Shown here piece by piece: positions 24,355 to 32,334 of a stretch of DNA of 57,091 bases. The stretch is taken from the NCBI GenBank assembly GCA_018656865.1, contig JABHYO010000042.1:1-57091 (forward strand), given 5' to 3'. The notes beneath the pieces are model-generated. The model was not told the DNA's origin and made no database searches. It saw nothing but the letters and a program-made list of their open reading frames with translations. This DNA is from Gammaproteobacteria bacterium (GTDB lineage Bacteria; Pseudomonadota; Gammaproteobacteria; Pseudomonadales; Azotimanducaceae). The position numbers and the translations under genes are program-made. Position 1 is the first letter of the stretch. Each line of letters begins with the position of its first letter.

Positions 24355-26853
24355 ATGCAGACCTGTAGGCACCACCTGCGGTATCTTGCTGCTGCTGTCG
24401 GACTGGCAGCATTTGGAGCGACCCCCGGCATCCTTGCCGCTGAAATTGAAGAAATTGTCGTTCAGGCTCGCGCGGAAGAAAAGTCGGTTCGCGACATTCC
24501 TGTCGCGCTTACAGCCGTCGGCGAGGAACGAATGAACAACTTCGGTATCGAGAGCTTTACTGACCTCGAAGCCATCACGCCGCAATTGTCCATTAGACGG
24601 GCAGGCAACGGCAACGGCGCCACCATCGGCATCAGAGGTATCGGTTCAACCACGACCAGTATCGGTATCGAACAGTCAGTTGCCCTCATGATTGACGGCG
24701 TCTACTTTCCACAGGGTAGGGCCATCAACGAGGGATTGCTGGATGTCAGCCAGGTTGCTGTCCTCAAAGGTCCCCAGGCTCTGTATTTCGGTAAGAATGC
24801 TACAGCAGGTGTTGTTTCGGTCATGACCAACAACCCTGGAGATGAATTCGAAGCAAGTATTCGCATCAACAACGAATTCAAATCTGACGATCTGACACTG
24901 GAAGGAATGATTTCTGTCCCGATCAACGACAAGATCGGCGTGCGACTCGTCGTGCAAAAATCAAAAATGGACGAGGGTTGGATTGAAAACAGTGGAGTCG
25001 ATGAGCCTGCCGCTTATCAGACCACCGATGCGGCAACCTTTGCGCAGCAAACCTACTTTAATCCGGCAGCAGAATCGAATTGGCCCCAGGAAGAGTCCAC
25101 CTATGTCCGGCTTACTCTTGCCGGTGATTTGTCAGACACCTTCGACTACAACATAAAAGGTTCCTACGCCAAGTTCGAACAAGGCACTCCAAGCGGTGCG
25201 CTGGAAATGTTTAGCTGCCGGGCAATGAACGGCATCGCCCACACTTCGGCTACTGTTGCCCCTCAACCAGCTGGTCGCCAGACGCCTCTTAGGGAACCAA
25301 TAGCGTTGCCAAATGTTGACTGTGCCCCGGATGGTGGACGCGGCTGGAACAACGTACCACCCGAAATCGCTCGTACAAACGCCCTGTTAAGTCAGTTCGG
25401 TGGTGAGGACGGTGATCTCTACGAGTCTTATTCAATCACCGGTAACTTCAACTGGGCTTTTGACAACTATGATTTGAATCTCATATTGAACTATCACGAA
25501 CAGGAAGCTGAATGGGTAGGCGACCAGGACGCGTCCGGTGTTACTTCGATTTTTGCAGGTGAAAAGAACGATTTCGACAATCTGTCTGCTGAGTTCCGAA
25601 TGGTTACCAGACTGGATCAGCCTGTGAACTTCGTCCTGGGCGGTTACTTTCAGAAAACCGAACGCTATTTCAACCAGGTCGTCAACTTCGCTGGGGCGCG
25701 CAATACGGCAGCCGCAGCTAATGATGAATACACAGCCTACGACAAGATTTCAGAAACCGATGGGGAAACCCAGTCAATTTACGGTGAAGTTATCTGGGAC
25801 ATCGCTGACCGCTGGCAGATGACCGCTGGTGTGCGTTATATCGATGAGACCAAGGACTCGTATTTCATTCAGCCATATGTGAATCCTTTCTTCCTGGGTC
25901 TGTTTACCGTATACGACCCTGCCAACCCGGCGACCCGTGCCGTCGCGGATCAGTCCTTCGACGACGTCATTCCAGAAATGACTCTGCGTTGGGAGACAAC
26001 GGATGATCTGACTCTGTACGCAGCCTACAAGGAAGGCTTCAAATCAGGTGGCTTTTCCAACAGCGCAATCCTGAGCAACCTGTCACCAAACGGCTTTAAC
26101 GACTTCATCTTCGAGCCTGAAGAAGTCAAGGGCGGAGAAGTCGGCGCCAAGGCAGCAGTACTGGACAGTTCCATGCTGCTGACTTTTGAAGTCTTCTTCT
26201 ACGACTTCGAAGACCTGCAGGTTGATTACTTCAACTCAGCGCAGTTTGCCTACGTTACGGAAAATGCTGGTGGCTCAGAGACTAAGGGTGCTGAGTTGCA
26301 AGTCGAGTGGTTGACACCGATAGAAGGGTTGTACCTGTCAGGGTCGATTTCCTACTTAAGCTCTACCTTCACTGAATTCGAGAGCTTCTGTTCAACCGGT
26401 CAGACCCTGGCACAGGGTTGTGTCCTCCCGCCGCCACCCGCGTCGGAAACCGCCGCCCGTCAGAGTCTGGACGGCAATGATCGCCCGGGCGCACCGGAAT
26501 GGAGTGGTTTTGTCGCTCTGAACTACGAGCGTCCTCTGGGGGAGAACCTGTTGTTCGGCATTACGGCCAACGCTCAGTTCCGAAGTGAACAGGGTCTGGT
26601 GGCTCAGGATGCGACAGCTACAGCAGATTCATACCAAACCTATGACGCCAATATCCGTGTCGGTGCCGCCGACGGGAAATGGCAGCTTGCGTTGATCGGT
26701 AAGAATCTGAGCGATGAATACGAATTCCGTTTTGGTGGCAATGTTCCCGGTACAGGTGGCAACACAGGTACTGCTGAAGGTTTCCCATCGGATTTGCAGG
26801 GTGTGGCCATTCGGCCTCGCCAGGTGGAACTAGAGTTTACTTATAACTTCTAA
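24355..26853 (+). CDS. TonB-dependent outer-membrane receptor
   Basis: This 832-residue receptor starts at ATG 24355 after GAGAGGAAA. The signal peptide ends near ILAAE (residue 28), followed by EEIVVQAR, a TonB-box-like segment. The plug domain (SVRDIPVALTAVGEE to about residue 150, with VEVLKGPQ-like VAVLKGPQALYFGKNATAGVV) is followed by a beta-barrel ending in the expected aromatic residue (LEFTYNF). This subfamily usually imports organic or lipophilic substrates rather than iron carriers alone. The downstream dehydrogenase and Baeyer-Villiger-type genes suggest uptake of a carbon source; that link is inferred. Confidence 0.92.
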   Translation: MQTCRHHLRYLAAAVGLAAFGATPGILAAEIEEIVVQARAEEKSVRDIPVALTAVGEERMNNFGIESFTDLEAITPQLSIRRAGNGNGATIGIRGIGSTTTSIGIEQSVALMIDGVYFPQGRAINEGLLDVSQVAVLKGPQALYFGKNATAGVVSVMTNNPGDEFEASIRINNEFKSDDLTLEGMISVPINDKIGVRLVVQKSKMDEGWIENSGVDEPAAYQTTDAATFAQQTYFNPAAESNWPQEESTYVRLTLAGDLSDTFDYNIKGSYAKFEQGTPSGALEMFSCRAMNGIAHTSATVAPQPAGRQTPLREPIALPNVDCAPDGGRGWNNVPPEIARTNALLSQFGGEDGDLYESYSITGNFNWAFDNYDLNLILNYHEQEAEWVGDQDASGVTSIFAGEKNDFDNLSAEFRMVTRLDQPVNFVLGGYFQKTERYFNQVVNFAGARNTAAAANDEYTAYDKISETDGETQSIYGEVIWDIADRWQMTAGVRYIDETKDSYFIQPYVNPFFLGLFTVYDPANPATRAVADQSFDDVIPEMTLRWETTDDLTLYAAYKEGFKSGGFSNSAILSNLSPNGFNDFIFEPEEVKGGEVGAKAAVLDSSMLLTFEVFFYDFEDLQVDYFNSAQFAYVTENAGGSETKGAELQVEWLTPIEGLYLSGSISYLSSTFTEFESFCSTGQTLAQGCVLPPPPASETAARQSLDGNDRPGAPEWSGFVALNYERPLGENLLFGITANAQFRSEQGLVAQDATATADSYQTYDANIRVGAADGKWQLALIGKNLSDEYEFRFGGNVPGTGGNTGTAEGFPSDLQGVAIRPRQVELEFTYNF

Positions 26854-26873
26854 ATCCACACATCCTTGAGAAC

Positions 26874-26902
26874 AAAAAACCCCAGCTTCGGCTGGGGTTT
26901 TT
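26874..26902 (+). terminator. Rho-independent terminator after TonB receptor
   Basis: An A-run, a GC-rich stem CCCCAGC/GCTGGGG with a stable TTCG loop, and a following TTTTT make a textbook intrinsic terminator. The A-run lets it act in both directions. Confidence 0.92.
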
Positions 26903-26990
26903 GTTTCTGGCTTTCGAGCCTTCCACGGGCTGGTGCCATCCACCAGAACTGTCTATTCTTCCAGAGCCTATCAACAAGAACTGCTCGAGC

Positions 26991-28064
26991 ATGAAAACCC
27001 AGGCTGCTGTTGCATTTAACGCCAACGACCCCTTTTCGATTGAAGAAGTTAAACTTGCCAACCCGGTTGAAGGCCAGGTCAGGGTCAAGATTTCGGCCTG
27101 TGGCATCTGCCGCAGCGACCTCAGCGCCCTTGAAGGCAAAGAAACCATTCAGTTTCCTGTGGTACTAGGGCACGAAGCAACCGGCAACATCGACGCGGTG
27201 GGTCCTGGCGTGTCCGGGCTAACGGAAGGCGACGAGGTCATTCTTTCCTGGACGCCAGAATGTGGCAGTTGCCCCGCCTGTTGTCGGGGAGAGGTGCATC
27301 TCTGTCATGGCATCAACATGACCACCGGTGGCGAAGGTCCGCTTTCGATGGGAGATACCAGACTTGACCGCTTTATGGGACTCGGCGCCTTCTGCGAACA
27401 CGTTGTTGTTCCCCAGGCCATGGCAATTCCTCTGAATACTTCACTTCCCCCAGAACACTCGTGCCTGATCGGTTGTGGCGTCACAACCGGTTTTGGTGCC
27501 GCCGTCAATACCGCTGCCATCCGTTGGGGTGAATCAGTCGCCGTGCTCGGTTGCGGCGGCGTCGGTCTTGCCGCGATTCAGGGCGCACGCATCGCGGGCG
27601 CCGCCAGAATAATCGCTATCGATCCCATCGAAGAGCGCCGTAATGCGGCCCTACAGGTGGGTGCCACGGACGCCTTCAGCCCGCAGAACATTGTCAAAGC
27701 GGTCATGAATCTGACCGGCACTGGCGTGGACTGTGCCATCGAATGCGTCGGCAGCATCCCGACCATGCAGGACGCATTTAATATGACGAGGGAAGGAGGA
27801 AGAACAATAGTCGTTGGCCTGCCGGGTTATACAGAAATGCTCGATATTCCCGCTATCATGCTGCTGCGCGAGAAAAAGCTGACAGGATCAATCTACGGTT
27901 CCGCTTCGCCACATGTAGACTTCCCTAAAATCGCTGCCCTGGGTGAAACCGGTCGGCTCGATTTCGCGTCACTGGTCGACAAGACTCGGCATTTCTCTGA
28001 GATCAACCAGGGCTTCGAAGAAATGCGGGAAGGAAAGCTGACCCGGGTTGTACTGACTTTCTGA
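26991..28064 (+). CDS. Zinc-dependent alcohol dehydrogenase (MDR family)
   Basis: This 357-residue enzyme oxidises an alcohol with NAD. Catalytic zinc ligands are C37 (CGICRSD), H61-E62 (GHE) and a later Cys; the structural-zinc lobe is C91, C94, C97 and C105. The Rossmann motif GCGGVGLAAIQGA follows at about residue 183. ATG 26991 was chosen because the residues before it overlap the terminator and are not family-like. It is followed after 62 bases by a flavin monooxygenase, which could act on the ketone or aldehyde product. Confidence 0.9.
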   Translation: MKTQAAVAFNANDPFSIEEVKLANPVEGQVRVKISACGICRSDLSALEGKETIQFPVVLGHEATGNIDAVGPGVSGLTEGDEVILSWTPECGSCPACCRGEVHLCHGINMTTGGEGPLSMGDTRLDRFMGLGAFCEHVVVPQAMAIPLNTSLPPEHSCLIGCGVTTGFGAAVNTAAIRWGESVAVLGCGGVGLAAIQGARIAGAARIIAIDPIEERRNAALQVGATDAFSPQNIVKAVMNLTGTGVDCAIECVGSIPTMQDAFNMTREGGRTIVVGLPGYTEMLDIPAIMLLREKKLTGSIYGSASPHVDFPKIAALGETGRLDFASLVDKTRHFSEINQGFEEMREGKLTRVVLTF

Positions 28065-28126
28065 CTTCAGATCCCGCGCAGCAGACGGTATATTGCGACA
28101 AACGCTTTGCGACAAGGGAAGGGATT

Positions 28127-29587
28127 TTGGCTGAACATTTTGACGTACTGATCGTTGGAGCCGGTATCTCCGGCATCGGCAGTGGCTACCATCTGCAGCA
28201 TCAGTGTCCGAATAAGTCCTTTGTCGTTCTCGAGGGTCTCGATAGTTTCGGTGGTACCTGGTGGACGCACAAATACCCGGGGATTCGCTCCGACAGCGAC
28301 CTCTATACCTTCGGATATCGCTTTAAGCCGTGGACCGGTGTTCCCATCGCCACTGCGGACGAAATCCTTCAGTACATGGAAGAGGTTATCGAGGAAAACC
28401 ACCTCGGTCAGCATATTCGCTACAACCACTGGATCAGTAAAGCCAACTGGTCAAAGGAAGAACAGACCTGGACCGTCAGCGGGAAGAACAAAGTCAGCGG
28501 GGAAACGTTCGAGATCACCTGTAACTTCCTCTGGATGTGCCAGGGCTACTACAAACATGCAGAAGGGTACACACCGGACTGGAAAGGCATGGACGACTAC
28601 GAAGGCAGAATCGTCCATCCCCAGACCTGGCCCGAAGATCTCGATTACAAGGGCAAGAAAGTGCTCTGCATCGGTTCCGGGGCAACGACCGCAACGGTTG
28701 TCCCGGCAATCGCGCCGGATTGCGAACACATCACTGTTCTGCAGCGCTCCCCGACCTATTTCACCCCAAGAAAGAACGTAATCGAAACGGCGGATCATCT
28801 ACGCAAGCTGGGAATCGACGAGACCTGGATTCATGAAATCGTCAGGCGTGAAATCCTCTACAACCAGCAGGAATTCACTCAACGATGTGTTGAGGATCCC
28901 GATGGTACGGCGAAAGAACTGCTCGACGGCGTGAAAGCGTACCTGCCGGCCGGCTATGACATGACGCATTTCACGCCAAAGTACCGCCCGTGGCAGCAGC
29001 GCATTGCCTTTGTCCCAAACGGCGACATCTTCAAGGGCATTGCATCGGGAAAAGCCAGCATGGTGACCGGTGAGATTGATCGTTTTACGAAAAATGGTGT
29101 GCGCCTGAAATCCGGGGAGGAACTGGAGGCGGACATCATTCTTACCGCTACCGGTTTTAATCTCTGTGTGCTCGGCGACATTGATTTTTCGATCGATGGC
29201 AGCCATATCGACTTCTCAGACACCGTGACCTATCGCGGCATGATGTTCACGGGCGTGCCCAATATGGTTTGGATTTTTGGATACTTCCGAGCCAGCTGGA
29301 CCCTGCGTGTGGACCTGATCGGTGACTTCGTCTGCCGTTTGCTCAACCACATGGGCAAAAAGCAGGTCCACAGTGTCGAACCGGTTCTCAGACCTGAAGA
29401 CAAGAGCATGGAGTTGCACAGCTGGATCGAGCCTGACAATTTCAATCCGAATTATCTGATGCGATCCATGCACCTCCTGCCAAAACGCGGTGACAAGCAT
29501 GAGTGGATGCATACCCAGGATTACTGGCTGGAAAAGGACGAGATCCCTAAGATTGATCTGGACGACCCCGCATTTACCTATCGCTAG
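28127..29587 (+). CDS. Baeyer-Villiger-type flavin monooxygenase
   Basis: This 486-residue class B flavoprotein has the FAD motif GAGISGIG (residues 11-18), YPGIRSDSDLY, the fingerprint YEGRIVHPQTWP (F/Y-x-G-x3-H-x3-W) at about 161-172, and the NADPH site GSGATTATVVPAI. Such enzymes use NADPH and oxygen to insert oxygen next to a carbonyl or to oxidise N or S. TTG 28127 has AAGGGAAGGG upstream; no ATG is available. With the alcohol dehydrogenase it could turn an alcohol to a ketone and then to an ester or lactone. Confidence 0.86.
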   Translation: MAEHFDVLIVGAGISGIGSGYHLQHQCPNKSFVVLEGLDSFGGTWWTHKYPGIRSDSDLYTFGYRFKPWTGVPIATADEILQYMEEVIEENHLGQHIRYNHWISKANWSKEEQTWTVSGKNKVSGETFEITCNFLWMCQGYYKHAEGYTPDWKGMDDYEGRIVHPQTWPEDLDYKGKKVLCIGSGATTATVVPAIAPDCEHITVLQRSPTYFTPRKNVIETADHLRKLGIDETWIHEIVRREILYNQQEFTQRCVEDPDGTAKELLDGVKAYLPAGYDMTHFTPKYRPWQQRIAFVPNGDIFKGIASGKASMVTGEIDRFTKNGVRLKSGEELEADIILTATGFNLCVLGDIDFSIDGSHIDFSDTVTYRGMMFTGVPNMVWIFGYFRASWTLRVDLIGDFVCRLLNHMGKKQVHSVEPVLRPEDKSMELHSWIEPDNFNPNYLMRSMHLLPKRGDKHEWMHTQDYWLEKDEIPKIDLDDPAFTYR

Positions 29588-29654
29588 ATGGGTTCTTCCC
29601 CCGGCCCGCCTGATCAACTAAAGTACGCTCTCTCCGATACTGGCAGAGAATTTC

Positions 29655-30218
29655 TTGCTAAAAATTTTAACCAACATCCGTTTCGCTATTCTCATGTTGC
29701 TTCCTATTGTTGCCGGTGCCGCAGAAACGCCCAGGAAGCTTGATTGGCCAGACTTTCGAAGCGGCATTTTTCAATCCGGTGACCTGTATATCGCAGGCCA
29801 ACCTCTGACAGAAACTGCCATGCAACGACTCAAATCGGAGGGTGTGACAACTATCGTCAACCTGCGTACACCGAAAGAGATGGCTAGCAAAAAGTCCACA
29901 CCCATCGCAGAAGCTGATCTCGTCGAGGCGCTCAGCATCACCTATCATCACCTGCCTTCCGGCGGCGAAGACTATCCCTACTCGTCAGAGACGGTAAACA
30001 CATTTGCCGACATCCTGAACAAAACACCAGGCAAGGTGCTGCTTCACTGCAACAGTGGGCGTCGGGCTGTACACCTCTGGGTCGCCCATCTTGTGGCAAA
30101 TGAGGGGATCGATATTGATGAAGCCGTCAGACTGGGTCGGGCCGCCAACTTTGGCACCGTACCTTTGGAAGGCTATCTTTCCAAACCCCTGACCTACCGT
30201 CAGGTCACTTCAAAGTAA
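29655..30218 (+). CDS. Secreted DUF442/dual-specificity-phosphatase-like protein
   Basis: This 187-residue protein has a signal peptide (cleavage near AGAAE, about residue 23) and a phosphatase-like fold. The active loop reads HCNSGRRAVHLW (C132), so Arg sits at Cys+5 as in DUF442/beta-lactamase-hydrolase-like proteins, rather than Cys+6 as in true HC-x5-R tyrosine phosphatases. The GQPLTETAMQRLKSEGVTTIVNLR opening also fits DUF442. TTG 29655 is the listed start and is uncertain. Its export is unusual for a phosphatase. The family is linked elsewhere to sulfide and persulfide metabolism. Confidence 0.75.
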   Translation: MLKILTNIRFAILMLLPIVAGAAETPRKLDWPDFRSGIFQSGDLYIAGQPLTETAMQRLKSEGVTTIVNLRTPKEMASKKSTPIAEADLVEALSITYHHLPSGGEDYPYSSETVNTFADILNKTPGKVLLHCNSGRRAVHLWVAHLVANEGIDIDEAVRLGRAANFGTVPLEGYLSKPLTYRQVTSK

Positions 30219-30232
30219 CAGGAGCCGCGGGC

Positions 30233-31267
30233 ATTTTTCTCAATCACTCGAAGGCTGCGGCTCTCACCGAACAGGCAAAACCACCCACGCTGGTTGCACT
30301 ACTGACTCGAACAGCACGTCTGCAGCGAAGTGAATGGGATTCACTCAACTGGCTCTACCGATGGCTGGTCATGGTTCGGGCCGTGGTCCTGGTCATGACA
30401 GTTTCCAGTGTCATCGTCGGCATCCTAATGGCAGCAGCTGTTACAGATCTTCAGTGGGATCGTGTCCTGGCTCTGGTTCTCGGTCTGACAATGGCACATG
30501 CCACCAACAACCTGGTCAATGACTGGACCGATCAACGGATGGGTGTGGATCGGAATAACGACTTCCGACGCCGCTACGGCACCCATGTCCTGGAAGAAAG
30601 CCTCGTGAGCCAGCGCACATTCGCCCTCACAACACTTCTGACAGGCATCGCCGCACTAACCTGCGCCGGATATCTGATTGCCGGTATTGGCCTCAACATC
30701 CTCTACCTGACCCTGATCGGCGCGCTCTTTGTCTTCTTCTACACCTGGCCACTAAAACATTTCGCTCTTGGTGAGCTTGCGGTCCTGCTTGTCTGGGGTC
30801 CTCTCATGACGGCTGGCTCTTATTATGTTCTGACTGAAGGCCTGACACTCCAGGTCTTTCTTGTCTCTCTTGTCGTCGGCGCGGGTCCGACACTGGTCAT
30901 CCTCGGCAAGCACATGGACAAGTACAAACAGGATTGCATTCTGACCATCAGAACTCTGCCAGTCGTCATCGGTCTGCGTGCCAGCAGGGTACTCTCAGTT
31001 CTCCTCATCGCAGGTCAGTGGCTACTAATCACTTATCTGGTTTTAAATTCGGGATACGGGTTTCTTGCCTGCGCGCTTTCTCTACCCGCACTGAAATCGC
31101 TTCTGACCTCGCTTCGCGCCGACAGGCCGTTGGCAAAGCCGGACGATTTTCAAGAGGAAGTGTGGCCGCTATGGCATTCAGCGTTCGCTTTCAGCTACTG
31201 CCGGAATTTTGGCTTCGCCCTTCTGCTGGGACTGATTGCAAATACCATATTCTTGAGCGTCGCTTAA
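30233..31267 (+). CDS. UbiA-family prenyltransferase, start uncertain
   Basis: This membrane protein has about nine helices and the UbiA Asp-rich site NNLVNDWTDQRMGVD, a basic loop after it, and later LGKHMDKYKQDC as the second Asp motif region. It resembles MenA-type transferases that join a polyprenyl chain to an aromatic ring. The first ATG, 30371, falls inside the first helix region, with coding-like sequence (LLTRTARLQRSEWDSLNWLYRW) in frame before it. No ATG, GTG or TTG exists upstream in that open frame; an ATT at 30233 has AGGAG eight bases upstream and is used here as a tentative start. The safe minimum is 30371-31267. Confidence 0.65.
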   Translation: MFLNHSKAAALTEQAKPPTLVALLTRTARLQRSEWDSLNWLYRWLVMVRAVVLVMTVSSVIVGILMAAAVTDLQWDRVLALVLGLTMAHATNNLVNDWTDQRMGVDRNNDFRRRYGTHVLEESLVSQRTFALTTLLTGIAALTCAGYLIAGIGLNILYLTLIGALFVFFYTWPLKHFALGELAVLLVWGPLMTAGSYYVLTEGLTLQVFLVSLVVGAGPTLVILGKHMDKYKQDCILTIRTLPVVIGLRASRVLSVLLIAGQWLLITYLVLNSGYGFLACALSLPALKSLLTSLRADRPLAKPDDFQEEVWPLWHSAFAFSYCRNFGFALLLGLIANTIFLSVA

Positions 31268-31270
31268 TAC

Positions 31271-32317
31271 CTATTTTTTCTCTGAAAGGATCAGTGCCGG
31301 TGAACCGTCTACTACCTCACCGATCACGATGGCTTCTGTTTCTTTCGTTAGCAAATGCGCGTCGGCGGGCGTCATGGAAAAGAGTAACCCGCCTGAGGTT
31401 TGGGGGTCATTCAACAACAAGATAGTCGCTTCACTCACCTCACCCTCCAGCACGAGGCTTTCACGAACAAAGTTGTAGTTCGCTTCGTGTGCACCACACT
31501 TGATCCCCTGAGCAGCTGCTTCTGCGGCACCAGGTAGAGTCGGGACCGCTTCAGCGAATATGCGAAGTGATGTCTCCGAGTTACGACTCATTTCCAGTGC
31601 GTGTCCAAGAACACCGCTGCCGGTAATATCCGTACAGGCGTGGACATCCAGTTCCGCAGCAATGTCTCTGGCATGCTTATTCAACTGCTGCATTGATGCA
31701 ACGGCGGCTTCAAAAGCCTCAGCATCGCACAACTGCGAGTTGGCCGCAGTCATGATAATTCCGGTCCCAATAGCTTTTGTCAGCACCAGCAGATCGCCGG
31801 GTTTCGCACCTCCCACTGTCCAGTGCCTGTTTTTTCTGACTTCACCGGTCACCGATAGACCAAAGTTCAACTCGGAACTTTTGATGGAGTGACCGCCCAA
31901 CAATGCAGCACCCGCTTCGTGCAGCTTCTCAACAGCTGCCTCCAGCATCGCCTCGATCGCCTCTTCGGGAACAGACGTCACCGGCCAGCAAAGCACTGAA
32001 GTAGCGAATCTGGGTTCGCCTCCCATTGCATAAACGTCGGAAATCGCATTTGCCGCAGCGATGGCACCAAAATCAGTTGGGCTGTCCACCATGGGCGGAA
32101 AGAAATCGATGGTATGCACCAGATCCATGCCATCGGCGGGACCACGGGTAACCGCCGCATCATCGTAACCATCCAGGCCTACAACAATATCGGTCGATTT
32201 CGACACGGCTATTCGCTTGATCACTCGATCCAGAGACTCTGGATCCAATTTAGCCGCTCAGCCGCCAGCCTTGACGCCACTCGTCAGACTGACGGATCCG
32301 GCTTTATCTCCTTTCAA
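31271..32317 (-). CDS. selD: Selenide, water dikinase with in-frame UGA selenocysteine
   Basis: SelD makes selenophosphate from selenide and ATP for selenoprotein and selenouridine synthesis. The plain open frame begins at TTG 32248 (LDPESLDRV), which lacks the active site. Upstream, in the same frame, TGA at 32260-32258 is preceded by codons for SLTSGVKAGG and followed by AAKL. This reads GG-U-AAK, exactly where SelD proteins have the catalytic Cys or Sec and Lys. Including it from TTG 32317 (GGAG nine bases upstream) gives 348 residues, against 347 in E. coli, with Sec20 and Lys23. Downstream motifs DDAAV, DFFPPMVD, GGHSI and NDPQTSGGLL are intact. It lies 17 bases after the acyl-CoA ligase stop. 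Confidence 0.88.
32227..32245 (-). promoter_or_regulatory. SECIS-like hairpin for selD UGA
   Basis: On the selD strand, GATCCAGA-GTC-TCTGGATC forms a perfect 8-bp stem with a GUC loop, beginning 12 bases after the UGA. The apical GU about 20 bases from the UGA fits the bacterial SECIS (SelB-binding) rule. Confidence 0.7.
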
Positions 32318-32334
32318 TGTCTCGTTCTCCAACC

